In this document: positions 44,558 through 54,641 of the stretch, piece after piece
How the letters are laid out: the number at the start of each line of letters is the position of its first letter
How positions within the stretch are numbered: the first letter of the stretch is position 1
Assembly (NCBI GenBank): GCA_958295725.1
Contig: OY282368.1
Span: 3,382,365 to 3,446,364, forward strand
From: an uncultured Alphaproteobacteria bacterium
GTDB taxonomy: Bacteria > Pseudomonadota > Alphaproteobacteria > UBA2966
Reading direction: 5' to 3'
Length of the DNA: 64,000 nucleotides
Program-made: the position numbers and the translations under genes
The notes under the pieces: generated by a model
Database searches by the model: none
Told to the model about the DNA's origin: nothing
The model's input: only the letters and a program-made list of their open reading frames with translations

Positions 44558-45361
44558 CTAGCCTCGCAGGCCGTCGAACAGACGCCCGTACCTCACGGCG
44601 AACGGCCATTTCCAGACCTCCCAGAATCGCGCGGAACCGTCGGTGGAAAAAAACAGGACCTCCGCCCGGCCGACGAGATTCTCCGCCGGAACCAGCCCCA
44701 CGGCCGACGCGACCCGGCTGTCCAGGGAGTTGTCCCGGTTGTCGCCCATCGCGAAGTAATAGCCCTGCTGCACCAGGTACTCCCCGGTGTTGTCGTGGTT
44801 GCCGTTTCGCAGCAGATCCAGGGTCCTGTAGGCGACGCCGTTAGGCAGCCGCTCCACGTACTGAGGCGCGAAGTAGACGTTTCCGAAGTCGTCGGTGTAG
44901 GTGAAGTCCTCGATACGCGACCGCGCCACCGGTTCGCCGTTCAGGTATAGGCGGCCCTCCTTCATTTGAATCCGGTCGCCGGGCAATCCGACGATTCGTT
45001 TGATGTAGTCGGTATCGTTGTCCCGCGGGAGCTTGAACACCGCGATGTCTCCGCGCTCCGGTGCGGACTCGGCGATCCGGCCGGAAAACAGCGGCGGGCT
45101 CCACGGCAACGAGTGTCGACTGTACCCGTAGGAGTATTTGGAAACGAACAGGTAGTCCCCGACCAGCAGGGTGGGCAGCATCGACTCCGATGGAATGTTG
45201 AACGGTTCGAAGGCCAGCGTCCGTATGACGCCCGCGATCAACACGGCGTAGACGATCGTGCGGATCGTCTCGCCGACGCCGCCTTTCGCCTTCTTTTCGC
45301 TCACCGGCGCGCTTCCCGCCGACGGTACCGCGAGGGAACCACCGATCCGCGGAGTCCGCAA
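44558..45361 (-). CDS. lepB: Signal peptidase I
   Basis: 267 residues. It removes signal peptides at the inner membrane. A single N-terminal TM helix (about TIRTIVYAVLIAGVIRTLA) leads to the catalytic Ser60 in FNIPSESMLPTL and Lys121 in DYIKRIVGLPGDR; box E GDNRDNSLDSR is intact. GTG at codon 20 is another possible start. acpS lies upstream by 34 nt. Confidence 0.95.
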   Translation of the reverse strand: MRTPRIGGSLAVPSAGSAPVSEKKAKGGVGETIRTIVYAVLIAGVIRTLAFEPFNIPSESMLPTLLVGDYLFVSKYSYGYSRHSLPWSPPLFSGRIAESAPERGDIAVFKLPRDNDTDYIKRIVGLPGDRIQMKEGRLYLNGEPVARSRIEDFTYTDDFGNVYFAPQYVERLPNGVAYRTLDLLRNGNHDNTGEYLVQQGYYFAMGDNRDNSLDSRVASAVGLVPAENLVGRAEVLFFSTDGSARFWEVWKWPFAVRYGRLFDGLRG

Positions 45362-45395
45362 ACCGGCCGACCGCCGCCGCGGAGCGCGCGCCCGG

Positions 45396-45809
45396 TCACG
45401 ACGCGTCGACCGGGAGCGCGGAGATGAGAACGATCGCCTGGGCGAGCGGAGGCTCGTCGGTGATCGTGAGTTCGACGTGGGCGCGCATACCGTCCGGCGT
45501 GAGTTCCTCGAGCCGGGTCCGGGCGCCCCCGGTCAGCTCGAGCACGGGCTTTCCGGATGGCAGGTTGTAGACCCCGAGGTCGCGCCAGAAGACGCCTCGC
45601 CGAAACCCGGTGCCGAGCGCCTTGGCGCACGCTTCCTTGGCGGCGAACCTGCGCGCGTACGACGCCGCCCGACCGGCGCGGCCCTCCGAATTCGAGCGCT
45701 CCAGTTCGGTGAATATCCGTTTGACGAAGCGTTCGCCGAAGCGGTCGAGGGTTCTCTCGACTCGCCGGATGTCGATGAGGTCGCTGCCCATCCCGATCAC
45801 CACCGCCAT
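45396..45809 (-). CDS. acpS: Holo-[acyl-carrier-protein] synthase
   Basis: 137 residues. It transfers phosphopantetheine from CoA to acyl carrier protein. The start [21 protein letters not shown] has the metal-binding Asp, and [16 protein letters not shown] has the second acidic residue. ATG 45809 gives the usual N-terminus; 45821 would add four residues. Follows pdxJ by 13 nt. Confidence 0.94.
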   Translation of the reverse strand: MAVVIGMGSDLIDIRRVERTLDRFGERFVKRIFTELERSNSEGRAGRAASYARRFAAKEACAKALGTGFRRGVFWRDLGVYNLPSGKPVLELTGGARTRLEELTPDGMRAHVELTITDEPPLAQAIVLISALPVDAS

Positions 45810-45822
45810 GCCCCTTCCCACG

Positions 45823-46560
45823 TCACGCCGGTGCCCTCGCCCCGTCCATGAGCGCGCGCATGTGGCGAATGGCGCCCTCCAGTCCCGTGAACATCGCCTC
45901 CCCCATGAGGAAGTGGCCTATGTTGAGCTCCACGACGGTCGGGATGGCGACGACGGCGGCGACGGTCTCGAACCCCAACCCGTGGCCCGCGTGACACTCG
46001 AGACCGATCCGCTCGGCGTGCGCCGCGGCATCCTTCAGCCGCCGCAACTCCGCCCGCCGCCCGGAACCCGTGGCCTCGCAATACGCGCCCGTGTGCAACT
46101 CGACCACGGGAGCGCCGATCGCGACCGCCGCGTCGAGTTGCCTTTCGTCGGGGTCGACGAACAGCGACACGCGGCAGCCCGCCTCTCGCAGCCGCGGAAC
46201 GACCTCCCCGAGGCGGTCCCGCGAACCCGTTACGTCGAGGCCGCCTTCGGTCGTCAATTCCTCTCGTCTCTCGGGAACGAGGCACGCGGCATGGGGCCGG
46301 AACTTCGCGGCGACGGCGACCATTTCGTCGGTCGCCGCCATTTCGAGATTGAGCGGCGCGTCGAGCTCCTCGCTCAGCCGGGCGATGTCGTCGTCCCGGA
46401 TGTGCCTCCGGTCCTCTCTGAGATGCGCCGTGATGCCGTCGGCGCCGGCCCCGACGGCGAGGCGGGCGGCCCTGACGGGGTCGGGATGGTCGATGCCCCT
46501 GGCGTTCCGGACGGTCGCGACGTGATCGACGTTCACGCCCAGCCTCGGATACCGGCTCAC
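45823..46560 (-). CDS. pdxJ: Pyridoxine 5'-phosphate synthase
   Basis: 245 residues. It condenses 1-deoxyxylulose 5-phosphate with 3-amino-2-oxopropyl phosphate to form pyridoxine phosphate. [15 protein letters not shown] (8-22), [21 protein letters not shown] and [14 protein letters not shown] are the family motifs. GTG start at 46560 overlaps the upstream stop as GTGA. pdxJ-acpS-lepB is a widespread order. Confidence 0.95.
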   Translation of the reverse strand: MSRYPRLGVNVDHVATVRNARGIDHPDPVRAARLAVGAGADGITAHLREDRRHIRDDDIARLSEELDAPLNLEMAATDEMVAVAAKFRPHAACLVPERREELTTEGGLDVTGSRDRLGEVVPRLREAGCRVSLFVDPDERQLDAAVAIGAPVVELHTGAYCEATGSGRRAELRRLKDAAAHAERIGLECHAGHGLGFETVAAVVAIPTVVELNIGHFLMGEAMFTGLEGAIRHMRALMDGARAPA

Positions 46561-47135
46561 GGAACCAACCCTCCCCCGGCGCGGGAACCGGTGACGGTCG
46601 CCGCCGCCTCCCGCCGTCGGCGCAAACGCTCGGACCGGAGACGCCGATACCGCTCGACGCAGTAGCAAGTCGGGAAAAAGACGACGATCCACACCACGAC
46701 GGCGCAGAGTGCGCCGCCGACGGTCATCGGCAGCAGGACCGCGAAGGGATGGTCGAAGATGTAGTGAAGACTTATATGCCGCGGCACGTCGGCCAGACGC
46801 GACGATCCCAGAAGCAACTCGCCGAGGCGGAGCGTGCCCCACCAGATGAACGGAAACGTCCACGGATTGCCGACGGCGGTCCCGACGGCCGAGGCGATGA
46901 CGTTGCCGCCGAGCAGCCACGCGATGAGAGCGGCGGACACGAAATGAAGACCGACGAATGGCGTGAATGAAACCGCGGCGCCGCACGCGAGTCCGGCCGC
47001 GATGGAGTACGCCGACCCCCGGAGTCGCACGACGCGATGGCGCAGGTAGGCGCCGGCCCGGAACCATCCCATGCGCGGCCAGAGGAACTCCCGCGCCCGC
47101 TGCGGGAAAGTCATGCTCACCCGGCGACGAAACAT
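46557..47135 (-). CDS. DUF2062-family membrane protein
   Basis: 192 residues. Hydrophobic segments lie around SAYSIAAGLACGAAVSFTPF and ALIAWLLGGN, and at FAVLLPMTVGGALCAVVVWIVV. The motif GNPWTFPFIWWGTLRLGELLLG is characteristic of DUF2062. The C-terminus is basic. Function is unknown; the family is often near lipid or cell-wall genes. It is translationally coupled to pdxJ. ATG 47117 is an alternative start. Confidence 0.88.
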   Translation of the reverse strand: MFRRRVSMTFPQRAREFLWPRMGWFRAGAYLRHRVVRLRGSAYSIAAGLACGAAVSFTPFVGLHFVSAALIAWLLGGNVIASAVGTAVGNPWTFPFIWWGTLRLGELLLGSSRLADVPRHISLHYIFDHPFAVLLPMTVGGALCAVVVWIVVFFPTCYCVERYRRLRSERLRRRREAAATVTGSRAGGGLVP

Positions 47136-47208
47136 CGGCCCACCCGTCTCGTCATCGAATCCGGAATATCGCCGGCGCCGGACGGACTCGCAGCGCGAGC
47201 TCCAGGCC

Positions 47209-49359
47209 TCATCCGCGCACCCGCTCGACCGAGTTGATCGCCGGTTCCGCGCGAAGCGCCGCGAGAATACCGGTCAGATGGGCGACGTCCTTGACCTCGA
47301 TATCGACCAGGAATTCGTAGAAATCGGACGATCGGTCGGTAATCTTGAGGTTCGAGATGTTGGCGCGATTGTCGGCGATGACCGTCGTCAAGCGCGAGAG
47401 ACTTCCCGGCGTGTTCGACAGCACTGTTTCGATCCGTCCCACGTGCATCCGATGGGGATCCGCGCTCGCGTCCCAGGCGACGTCCAGCCATCTCTCGGGC
47501 GTGTCGTTGAACTGTTCCAGCGCCTCGCAGTCGATCGTGTGCACGGTCACGCCTTTGCCGGCGGTCAGAATGCCGATGATGCGTTCCCCGGGGAGCGGAT
47601 GGCAGCACCCGGCCATATGCACGGCGACACCCGGCATCAGACCCCGTATGGGCACGGGATCGGTCCGGTCCCTGGCCGAACCGATGCGGGGCCGCATCCG
47701 GGAGAGGATCTTGCCCGCCCGTTCGCGGACCGTCGGGTCCGGGTAGATCGCCTTGACGACCGTCGCCTTGTCGATGTCGCCACTGCCCAGGGCGATATAC
47801 AGTTCTTCGAGGGACTTCCGGCCGAGCGACTTGAGCGCGCGCCTCGTGGTCCGGCTGGTCGGTCGACGATTGGTCTCGCCGATGGCCTTTTTCATGATGG
47901 CGCGGCCGAGCTCCCGGTATTGCGAACGTTGCTGCTTGCGCACGAATCGCCTGACTGCCGAGCGCGCCTTGCCGGTGATGACGAAATTCTCCCAGATGGG
48001 AGAGGGCGACGGTTCCGTGGATCGCAATATCTCGACCTGATCCCCGTTCTTGAGCTGAGAGCGCAACGGAGCCAGCTTGCCGTTGATCCGCGCGCCGACG
48101 CAGGTGTCGCCCACGTCCGTGTGCACCGCGTAGGCGAAATCGACCGGAGTCGCGCCCCTCGGCAGGACGATCAGCTCGCCCTTGGGCGAAAAGCAGAAGA
48201 CCTGATCGGAGAACATTTCGAGCTTGGTGTGCTCGAGGAGTTCCCGCGAGTCGGACGCGTTCTCGAGAATTTCACGCAGCTCCCGGAGCCAACGGTATTG
48301 ATTGCCGTCGACGTGGTCCGCGTGCTGCTTGTATTGCCAATGCGCGGCGACGCCGTACTCGGCGATGCTGTGCATCTCTCGCGTGCGGATCTGGATCTCG
48401 ACCCGGTTCTGCTCCGGACCGATGACCGTCGTGTGCAGCGAGCGGTAGTCGTTGCGCTTCGGCGTCGAGATGTAGTCCTTGAACCGGCCCGGCACCATCG
48501 GATAACGGGCATGAACGGCGCCCAGAGCCCGATAGCAGTCTTCGACGTTCTCGACCACGATCCGGAAGGCCATGATGTCGGAGAGTTGTTCGAAGCCGAC
48601 GTTGTCCTGCTCCATCTTGTGCCAGATGGAATAAGGGCGCTTCTCGCGGCCCGTCACCGAAGCTCCGATGGACGCCGCCTCCAGCGTCTCTCTTAGCTGC
48701 TCCGTGACGCGCGGCACCAGATCGGCGCCCTGCTCGCGCAGGAACTCGAGACGCGACAGGACCGTCTCTCGGGCCTCGGGGCGGAGTTCGGCGAAGGCGA
48801 GGTCCTCGAGCTCGTCCTTCATGTGATGCATCCCGATCCGCTCGGCGAGCGGAGCGTAGATCTCCATCGTCTCAAGAGCGACACGCCGCCGCTTCTCGCC
48901 GCTCCCGACGAACTTCAGGGTGCGCATGTTGTGGAGACGATCCGCCAGTTTCACCAGCAGCACGCGGATGTCGTTCGACATGGCCAGCACGAGCTTCCGG
49001 AAGTTCTCGGCCTGCCGCGTCTCTTCCGTGTGCGGCATTTCGATCAGGGACAGCTTGGTCACGCCGTCGACGAGGCGCGCGATATCGGTGCCGAACCGCC
49101 CCTCGATCTCTCCGAGCGTCGCCAGCGTGTCTTCCACCGTATCGTGAAGAAGCGCCGTGGCGATCGTGTCGGCGTCTAGCTTCATCTCGGTGAGGATGCC
49201 CGCCACTTCCACGGGGTGCATGTAGTAGGGATCCCCCGATTCGCGGGTCTGGCTTCCGTGTGCCGCGACGGAGAAATCATAGGCGCGACTCAGCAGATCC
49301 TCGCTCGCGCGTGGATCGTACGCCCGCACCCGCTCGACGAGCTCGACCTGCCCCATCAT
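47209..49359 (-). CDS. rsh: Bifunctional (p)ppGpp synthetase/hydrolase RelA/SpoT (Rsh)
   Basis: About 716 residues. The HD hydrolase domain has ALLHDTVEDTLATLGEI; the synthetase domain has RNDYRSLHTTVIGPEQNRVE and EYGVAAHW; a TGS domain (VDFAYAVHTDVGDTCVGARI) and a C-terminal ACT domain (LTTVIADNRANISNLKI) follow. All catalytic motifs look intact, so it both makes and degrades the alarmone, as expected when it is the only long Rsh. GTG 49368 is an alternative start; ATG 49359 was chosen. rpoZ is 114 nt upstream. Confidence 0.95.
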   Translation of the reverse strand: MMGQVELVERVRAYDPRASEDLLSRAYDFSVAAHGSQTRESGDPYYMHPVEVAGILTEMKLDADTIATALLHDTVEDTLATLGEIEGRFGTDIARLVDGVTKLSLIEMPHTEETRQAENFRKLVLAMSNDIRVLLVKLADRLHNMRTLKFVGSGEKRRRVALETMEIYAPLAERIGMHHMKDELEDLAFAELRPEARETVLSRLEFLREQGADLVPRVTEQLRETLEAASIGASVTGREKRPYSIWHKMEQDNVGFEQLSDIMAFRIVVENVEDCYRALGAVHARYPMVPGRFKDYISTPKRNDYRSLHTTVIGPEQNRVEIQIRTREMHSIAEYGVAAHWQYKQHADHVDGNQYRWLRELREILENASDSRELLEHTKLEMFSDQVFCFSPKGELIVLPRGATPVDFAYAVHTDVGDTCVGARINGKLAPLRSQLKNGDQVEILRSTEPSPSPIWENFVITGKARSAVRRFVRKQQRSQYRELGRAIMKKAIGETNRRPTSRTTRRALKSLGRKSLEELYIALGSGDIDKATVVKAIYPDPTVRERAGKILSRMRPRIGSARDRTDPVPIRGLMPGVAVHMAGCCHPLPGERIIGILTAGKGVTVHTIDCEALEQFNDTPERWLDVAWDASADPHRMHVGRIETVLSNTPGSLSRLTTVIADNRANISNLKITDRSSDFYEFLVDIEVKDVAHLTGILAALRAEPAINSVERVRG

Positions 49360-49473
49360 GACCCGCACGACGGTTCCCGTCGCCGTCCGGGGAACTTCCG
49401 AATTTCTGGAAACGACGGGCGCGGCCGATCGCGAACGGTCCGGTCGCGCGCCGGCTTCAGATCGAGCGCTCGA

Positions 49474-49890
49474 TCACGCCTCTTCCGGTTCGCCGACGGC
49501 ATCGCCTTCGTCCGCCCCCGCCATTTCGAGGTCTTCGATGTCCGCGGCTTCCTCTTCTTCGCTCGCGCCCGCCGCGTCCCGACCGGCGTCCGCGCCCGTG
49601 ATGGCGGCCCACTCCTGACCCGCCATGAGCAAGGCCATATCGTCTTCCTCGGGCTCGTCGTGCTCGACATGGCGCTGCATGCTTCGGACGAGCGACTCGC
49701 GGAGTTCGTCGTTCTCGATCGTCGTATCGGCGATCTCACGCAACGCGACGACGGGATTCTTGTCGTTGTCGCGATCGACCGTCGGCTCCTCGCCGGCGGA
49801 AATCTGGCGGGACCGCTGTCCGGCCAGAAGAACCAGATCGAACCGGTTCGGGATCTTCTCGACGCAATCCTCGACGGTAACGCGCGCCAT
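49474..49890 (-). CDS. rpoZ: RNA polymerase omega subunit
   Basis: 138 residues. [20 protein letters not shown] and [13 protein letters not shown] start the protein, and [15 protein letters not shown] is the conserved centre. The last 60 residues form an acidic tail ([12 protein letters not shown]), longer than E. coli omega, as often in this class. It stabilises the beta' subunit and forms the ppGpp site. The neighbour rsh makes ppGpp. Confidence 0.95.
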   Translation of the reverse strand: MARVTVEDCVEKIPNRFDLVLLAGQRSRQISAGEEPTVDRDNDKNPVVALREIADTTIENDELRESLVRSMQRHVEHDEPEEDDMALLMAGQEWAAITGADAGRDAAGASEEEEAADIEDLEMAGADEGDAVGEPEEA

Positions 49891-49982
49891 GGCTCAACTC
49901 CAGCAGCTTCGGTAATCCCAAGTACTCGACCAATACATATTCGCAATGACTCGCCAAGGCAAGGGCGCGGTCGCACTGCGCG

Positions 49983-50525
49983 TCACCCATCCAGCGGTTC
50001 CGCCGCCTGGCCGGGCGGCAGGCCGGCGATCAACTCGTCGAGGGTCCGCCCGTCGACGGGATGGCGCCAGTCCGGCGCGACCTCCGCCATCGGCAAGAGC
50101 ACGAACGCGCGGTCCCGGAGCCTGGGATGGGGAAGCTCGATCCCCCCTTCCGCGCGTCCGCCGGCGTCCGGGATCTCCACCGTGTCTCCGAATGCCAGGA
50201 GGTCCAGATCGACGACGCGCGCCTCGTCACGGACGCGCCGAACCCTGCCGAACGCGTCCTCGATCCGTCGCAGGATGTCGAGAAGCTCTCCGGGCGCGCC
50301 GTCGAACGCGATGACGGCCACCCCGTTGACGAACCAGGGTTGATCCGACTCCGGCACCGGCGCGCTACGGTACCAGCGCGACCGCCGGACGACGCGAACG
50401 CCCCGCCTTTCCAGGTCCTCCAACGCGGCCTCCAGCGTTTCCAGAGGCGTCGCTCCGGTGGGACCCGGCAGGTTGGCGCCCAGGCCGATCAGGATCGCGT
50501 CGTTTCCCCTCGAGGCGGTATCCAC
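49983..50525 (-). CDS. folK: 2-Amino-4-hydroxy-6-hydroxymethyldihydropteridine pyrophosphokinase
   Basis: 180 residues. It activates the pterin for folate synthesis. Motifs: IGLGANLPGP near the N-terminus, SRWYRSAPVPESDQPWFVNG, and the catalytic VVDLDLLAFGD with two metal-binding aspartates, then LPHPRLRDRAFVLLPM. It lies 92 nt upstream of rpoZ and diverges from the NYN gene. Confidence 0.95.
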   Translation of the reverse strand: MDTASRGNDAILIGLGANLPGPTGATPLETLEAALEDLERRGVRVVRRSRWYRSAPVPESDQPWFVNGVAVIAFDGAPGELLDILRRIEDAFGRVRRVRDEARVVDLDLLAFGDTVEIPDAGGRAEGGIELPHPRLRDRAFVLLPMAEVAPDWRHPVDGRTLDELIAGLPPGQAAEPLDG

Positions 50526-50661
50526 TTGCCTTCGGAACCTCGCGTGCTAAATCCTGTTCCGGGATCGTGTCTCTCCGCGCTGCTCGTGAAGCCGCGTCGA
50601 GTATGGTAGAAGCCTGTACGACGCGGCCCGCGCCGGGCGGATCCGGGCGCGGAGCTTGCGC

Positions 50662-50680
50662 GGGTCGCGAAACGCGACCC
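50662..50680 (+). repeat. Hairpin just before the NYN gene ribosome site
   Basis: GGGTCGCG, loop AAA, CGCGACCC: a perfect 8-bp stem ending 7 nt before the GAGGAG ribosome site. It could stabilise or regulate the leader; it lacks a T-run. Confidence 0.55.
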
Positions 50681-50703
50681 TTCGTCGAGGAGAAACGAAC
50701 AGT

Positions 50704-51345
50704 GTGGGAATTTTGGAAATGACTTTTTACCAGGATGAACGTATCGCGCTGTTCATCGACGGCGCCAACCTCTACTCCACCGCCCGTGCCCTGGGCTTCG
50801 ATATCGATTACAAGCGGCTTCGGGAGCACTTCGTCTCCCGGGCTCGCCTCGTTCGCGCATACTACTACACGGCGCTGATCGAGGACCAGGAGTATTCGCC
50901 CATCCGGCCGTTGGTCGACTGGCTCGATTACAACGGCTTCACCATGGTCACCAAGCCGACGAAGGAGTTCACGGACTCCACTGGACGGCGCAAGATCAAG
51001 GGAAACATGGATATCGAGCTTGCCGTCGACGTCCTGGAGATGGCACCGCTCGTCGACCGTGTCGTGCTGTTCTCCGGCGACGGCGACTTCCGGCGTCTCG
51101 TCGAAGCGGCGCAGCGCAAGGGCACGCGGGTCACCGTGGTCAGCACGATCGAATCGAGCCCTCCCATGGTGGCCGACGAGCTTCGCCGTCAGGCCGACGA
51201 GTTCGTCGACCTGCGCGACATTCAGGAGCTTATCGAGCGGGAAGCCCGCTTTCCGCACGACAGAGCCCCGGTGAACGATGTCGAGGAGGAAGACGACCTC
51301 AGACGCGAAATCGCCCTGGACGACGACATCCGCCACTCCGCCTGA
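50704..51345 (+). CDS. NYN domain protein (LabA/DUF88 family, PIN-like RNase fold)
   Basis: 213 residues. The four conserved acidic sites of the NYN/PIN fold are visible: ALFIDGANLYSTARALG, NMDIELAVDVLEMA, LFSGDGDFRRLVEAAQRKG and the late ADEFVDL. The family is predicted to cut RNA. The acidic tail VEEEDDLRREIALDDD is unusual. Start: GTG 50704 is 11 nt after GAGGAG; ATG 50719 (MTFYQDERIALF) matches homologues but is 26 nt away. Located between folK and a uracil-DNA glycosylase gene. Confidence 0.9.
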   Translation: MGILEMTFYQDERIALFIDGANLYSTARALGFDIDYKRLREHFVSRARLVRAYYYTALIEDQEYSPIRPLVDWLDYNGFTMVTKPTKEFTDSTGRRKIKGNMDIELAVDVLEMAPLVDRVVLFSGDGDFRRLVEAAQRKGTRVTVVSTIESSPPMVADELRRQADEFVDLRDIQELIEREARFPHDRAPVNDVEEEDDLRREIALDDDIRHSA

Positions 51346-51368
51346 TCTCACGGAAGCCGCCTCCCGCC

Positions 51369-52034
51369 ATGGCCGGCCCGCCGGAGCCCGACAGGAACTG
51401 CCCCCTCTGCCCGCGCCTCGTGGACTTCCGCGAGAGCAACAGGGCGTCCGAGCCGACGTGGCGCAACGCTCCCGTGCCCTCGTTCGGGAGCGAGGACGCT
51501 GAACTCCTGGTCGTCGGGCTGGCGCCCGGCCTGCGCGGCGCCAACCGGACGGGACGCCCCTTCACCGGCGACGCCGCCGGAGCACTCCTGTATCCGACGC
51601 TTCGGGAATTCGGCTTCGCCCGCGGACGCTACTCCGAGGACGCCAGGGACCGGTTCCGTCTCGTGGGCTGCCGGATCACGAACGCCGTTCGGTGTGTCCC
51701 GCCCCGCAACCGCCCCCTCGGTTCGGAGATCCGGACCTGCCGCCCGTTCCTCGCCTGGGAACTCGCGGCGCTACGGAAAGTCCGGGCGATCGTCGCGCTC
51801 GGCACCGTCGCCCACGACGCCGTTCTCGACGCCCTGGATATCCGGCGGAAACTGTTCCCGTTCCGGCACGGCGCCTTGCGCGAGTTGCGGGACTCGCTCC
51901 TGCTCGCGGACAGCTATCACTGCTCCCGCTACAACGTGAACACTGGTCGGCTGACGGAGGCCATGTTCCACGACGTGTTTGCGGCCGTGAAGACGTGGCT
52001 CGGGAGCTCGCCGGACGCCGACCAGAGCGGTTGA
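51369..52034 (+). CDS. Family 5 uracil-DNA glycosylase (UDGb)
   Basis: 221 residues. Motif 1 GLAPGLRGANRTGRPFTGD (50-68) has the family 5 pattern, with Ala rather than Asp or Asn at the catalytic position. Four cysteines at 11, 14, 109 and 124 fit an Fe-S cluster, and the last motif HCSRYNVNTGRLT is present. It excises uracil, hypoxanthine and related bases from DNA. Converges with smpB with a 3-nt gap. Confidence 0.9.
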   Translation: MAGPPEPDRNCPLCPRLVDFRESNRASEPTWRNAPVPSFGSEDAELLVVGLAPGLRGANRTGRPFTGDAAGALLYPTLREFGFARGRYSEDARDRFRLVGCRITNAVRCVPPRNRPLGSEIRTCRPFLAWELAALRKVRAIVALGTVAHDAVLDALDIRRKLFPFRHGALRELRDSLLLADSYHCSRYNVNTGRLTEAMFHDVFAAVKTWLGSSPDADQSG

Positions 52035-52037
52035 CGC

Positions 52038-52511
52038 CTATCCCGTTTCCCGCAGCAGCCGCGCTTTCCGCCGGCCCCATTCGCGGTCGCGCTCCGCCGC
52101 GCGCTTGTCGTACTTGCGCTTGCCGTGGGCGAGGCCCAGTTCCACCTTCGCCCGGCCCCGCTCGTTGAAATAGAGGGAGAGCGGGACCAGCGTCATCCCC
52201 TGTCGCTGTATGGCGCCCACGAGACGCTTGATCTCGCGCTTGTGCAGTAGCAGCTTGCGGGGGCGGCGCGGGTCGTGGTTTTGCCGGTTCGCGGCCGCAT
52301 ATTCGGGAATGTGGGCGTTGATCAGGAAGAGCTCGCCCCGGCGTTCGGCGGCGTAGGCCTCGCTGATACTGCCCTGGCCGGCGCGCATGCTCTTGACCTC
52401 GGAACCCCGCAGGACGACGCCGGCTTCGAACGTGTCGTCTATGAAATAATCGCGGCGGGCTTTCCTGTTGACGGCGACCGTCCGCGCCGCACCGCTCGTC
52501 GAACGGGCCAT
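52038..52511 (-). CDS. smpB: SsrA-binding protein SmpB
   Basis: 157 residues. It binds tmRNA in trans-translation. Motifs: [51 protein letters not shown], and the basic C-terminal tail [17 protein letters not shown]. tmRNA (ssrA) itself is not in the window. It follows dapA by 4 nt. Confidence 0.96.
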   Translation of the reverse strand: MARSTSGAARTVAVNRKARRDYFIDDTFEAGVVLRGSEVKSMRAGQGSISEAYAAERRGELFLINAHIPEYAAANRQNHDPRRPRKLLLHKREIKRLVGAIQRQGMTLVPLSLYFNERGRAKVELGLAHGKRKYDKRAAERDREWGRRKARLLRETG

Positions 52512-52515
52512 CCGG

Positions 52516-53391
52516 TCAATTGAGCAAACCGGCCGTCCGCATGGCGCTTTCGACCGACTCCTTCGTCTTGTCGGAAACCTCGACCAGCGGCAACCGCAGC
52601 TCGTCGCCGCACAGCCCCAGCAGACCGGCCCCGTACTTGACGGGCGCCGGGCTCGTCTCGAGGAACAAGGCGGTATGGAGCGGCATCAAACGGTCCTGGT
52701 ATTCCAGTGCGACGCCGAAATCGCCCGTCAGACAGGCCGACTGGAACTCCGCGCAGGCGCGCGGCGCGAGGTTCGCGGTCACCGAAATGCAGCCGTGCCC
52801 CCCATGCGCCACCAAGGCGAGCGCCGTGGAATCCTCGCCCGACAACTGGATGAAGTCCGGTCCCATGAGCAGGCGCTGGCTGCTGACCCGCGCGATATCG
52901 GCCGTCGCGTCCTTGACACCGACGACGCCGGACATCTCCGCCAACCGGGCCATGGTGTCGTCCGACATGTTGACGATCGAACGACCCGGGATGTTGTAGA
53001 TGAACATCGGCAGGTCGACCGCGTCGGCGATGGCCTTGAAGTGACGGTACAGCCCCTCTTGCGTCGGCTTGTTGTAGTAGGGCGTGACGTGCAGCGTCGC
53101 GTCCGCCCCCGCCTCCTTGGCGTGCTCCGTCAGTTCGATCGCTTCGCGGGTCGAATTGGAACCCGCGCCCGCGATGACGGGAACCCGTCCGGCGGCGGTC
53201 TCGATGCAGATCTCGACGACTCGCTTGTGCTCGGCGTGGCTCAAGGTCGGCGATTCGCCCGTGGTCCCGCACGGCACCAGACCGTGCGTGCCTTCCCGGA
53301 TATGCCACTCGACGAGCGATTGAAACGCCTGTTCGTCGATCTCGCCGTCCCGAAACGGCGTGATCAGCGCGACAAACGATCCCCGGAACAT
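52516..53391 (-). CDS. dapA: 4-Hydroxy-tetrahydrodipicolinate synthase
   Basis: 291 residues. It condenses pyruvate with aspartate semialdehyde in lysine and diaminopimelate synthesis. The Schiff-base lysine is Lys160 in [20 protein letters not shown] (42-50), [14 protein letters not shown] and IYNIPGRS with Tyr132 are intact. ATG 53391 gives the usual N-terminus [13 protein letters not shown]. The IS at 53502 lies 110 bp upstream, in its promoter region. Confidence 0.96.
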   Translation of the reverse strand: MFRGSFVALITPFRDGEIDEQAFQSLVEWHIREGTHGLVPCGTTGESPTLSHAEHKRVVEICIETAAGRVPVIAGAGSNSTREAIELTEHAKEAGADATLHVTPYYNKPTQEGLYRHFKAIADAVDLPMFIYNIPGRSIVNMSDDTMARLAEMSGVVGVKDATADIARVSSQRLLMGPDFIQLSGEDSTALALVAHGGHGCISVTANLAPRACAEFQSACLTGDFGVALEYQDRLMPLHTALFLETSPAPVKYGAGLLGLCGDELRLPLVEVSDKTKESVESAMRTAGLLN

Positions 53392-53501
53392 ATTCGTTCT
53401 CCCTCCCGCTCCACCGATGCCGAAAATACAGGCTCCCGCGCGCCCCGACAAGCGAGGCTGCGGTCGGCCTCGTGCGGACGGATATGGAGGCCGCCGGGCC
53501 C

Positions 53502-54641
53502 TGACCTCGTTCAGACAGATGTGAGACACGGGCCCTTGATGTAAGGGCGGGGGTCTCCGACGCTGTTGGTGCTGAACAAGCAGCGTGAAGGAGAACCCCC
53601 ATGCAGACCTTCGGCCTGCCCCGGCAGATTACACGAGGAGCCGCCCTGGCGTCGCGCCTGTGCGGCAAGGAGCGGAGCGACGAAGCGCACAGGCGCGACG
53701 CCCTTGAGCGCTGGCGCCAAGCCCGGGCCGACGGCCTGACCGCACGAGCGGCCGCCAACGCCGTCGGCGTGCCGAGATCGACCCTCTACCGGTGGCAGAG
53801 GCTGGCGGACCGCAACCGCCTCAAGCCGTGCTCGCGCCGCCCGCACACCCCGCGCCGGCCCACTTGGTCGGCGGCGCTGGTGACGGCGGTCCGGGAGACA
53901 CGCGCCGACTACCCCATGTGGGGCAAGGCCAAGATCGCCGTCCTGCTCCGACGCAACGGGCACGCGGCAAGCGAGAGCACCACAGGCCGCATCCTCAAGA
54001 CCCTCATGGAGCGCGGCGCCGTCACCCCGGTCCCGACCTTGCGCCGCAACGGACCGCGCGCCGCCCGGCGCCTCAGACCATACGCCAGACGCCTGCCCAA
54101 GGGCCGCAAGCCCACAAGTCCCGGCGAGATCGTCCAACTCGACACCCTCACCGTCTCGCCACACACAGCCCGGCCCGCCATCAAGCAGTTCACCGCCCAT
54201 GACCCCGTCGCAAAGTGGACCTGCGCACAGGCCTGGAGACGCGCAACCGCACACAACGCCAGGCGCTTCCTCGACAAGCTCCAGGCCGACATGCCCTTCC
54301 CCATCGAAGCCATCCAGGTCGATGGAGGCTCCGAGTTCAAGGCCGACTTCGAGACCGAATGCCAGCGCCGCCGCATCGACCTGTTCGAACTCCCGCCACG
54401 CTCGCCCAAGCTCAACGGTCACGTCGAGCGCAACAACGGCGCCTGGAGATACGAGTTCTACGCCACATGGGACCTGCCCGACGACAACCTCGACGACATC
54501 AACCGATGGATCGACGCCTTCGCCGACGAATTCAACACCTTCAGACCGCACCAGGCCCTTGGCGGACACACCCCCGCCCAGTACCTTCACTCACTGACAG
54601 CCAAAGAGACCCCCGTGTCTCATATGTCCTGAACCAGGACA
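53502..54641 (+). mobile_element. Intact IS481-type insertion sequence, 1140 bp
   Basis: The left end starts TGACCTCGTTCAGACAGATG; the right end reads TGTCCTGGTTCAGGACATAT inward, giving imperfect inverted repeats. GGCCC occurs directly before 53502 (53497-53501) and directly after 54641 (54642-54646), a 5-bp target duplication. One transposase gene fills the element. A related decayed copy lies at 27604-27779. The precise duplication and undamaged gene suggest recent insertion. Confidence 0.85.
53601..54632 (+). CDS. IS481-family transposase (DDE, rve core)
   Basis: 343 residues. A helix-turn-helix region ([21 protein letters not shown]) precedes the integrase-like core with Asp in [10 protein letters not shown], Asp in [14 protein letters not shown] and Glu in [16 protein letters not shown], then the end motif [16 protein letters not shown]. 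The catalytic triad is complete. GAAGGAG precedes the ATG. Its last codons run into the right inverted repeat. Confidence 0.92.
   Translation: MQTFGLPRQITRGAALASRLCGKERSDEAHRRDALERWRQARADGLTARAAANAVGVPRSTLYRWQRLADRNRLKPCSRRPHTPRRPTWSAALVTAVRETRADYPMWGKAKIAVLLRRNGHAASESTTGRILKTLMERGAVTPVPTLRRNGPRAARRLRPYARRLPKGRKPTSPGEIVQLDTLTVSPHTARPAIKQFTAHDPVAKWTCAQAWRRATAHNARRFLDKLQADMPFPIEAIQVDGGSEFKADFETECQRRRIDLFELPPRSPKLNGHVERNNGAWRYEFYATWDLPDDNLDDINRWIDAFADEFNTFRPHQALGGHTPAQYLHSLTAKETPVSHMS

Noticed and set aside
49460..49475. Perfect 16-nt palindrome GATCGAGCGCTCGATC at the end of rpoZ
   Set aside because: No loop room for a hairpin and no T-run, so not a terminator; could be chance at this G+C.
53511..54590. 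359-codon minus-strand frame across the IS
   Set aside because: Antisense to the transposase, with valine/glycine-rich sequence and no domain.
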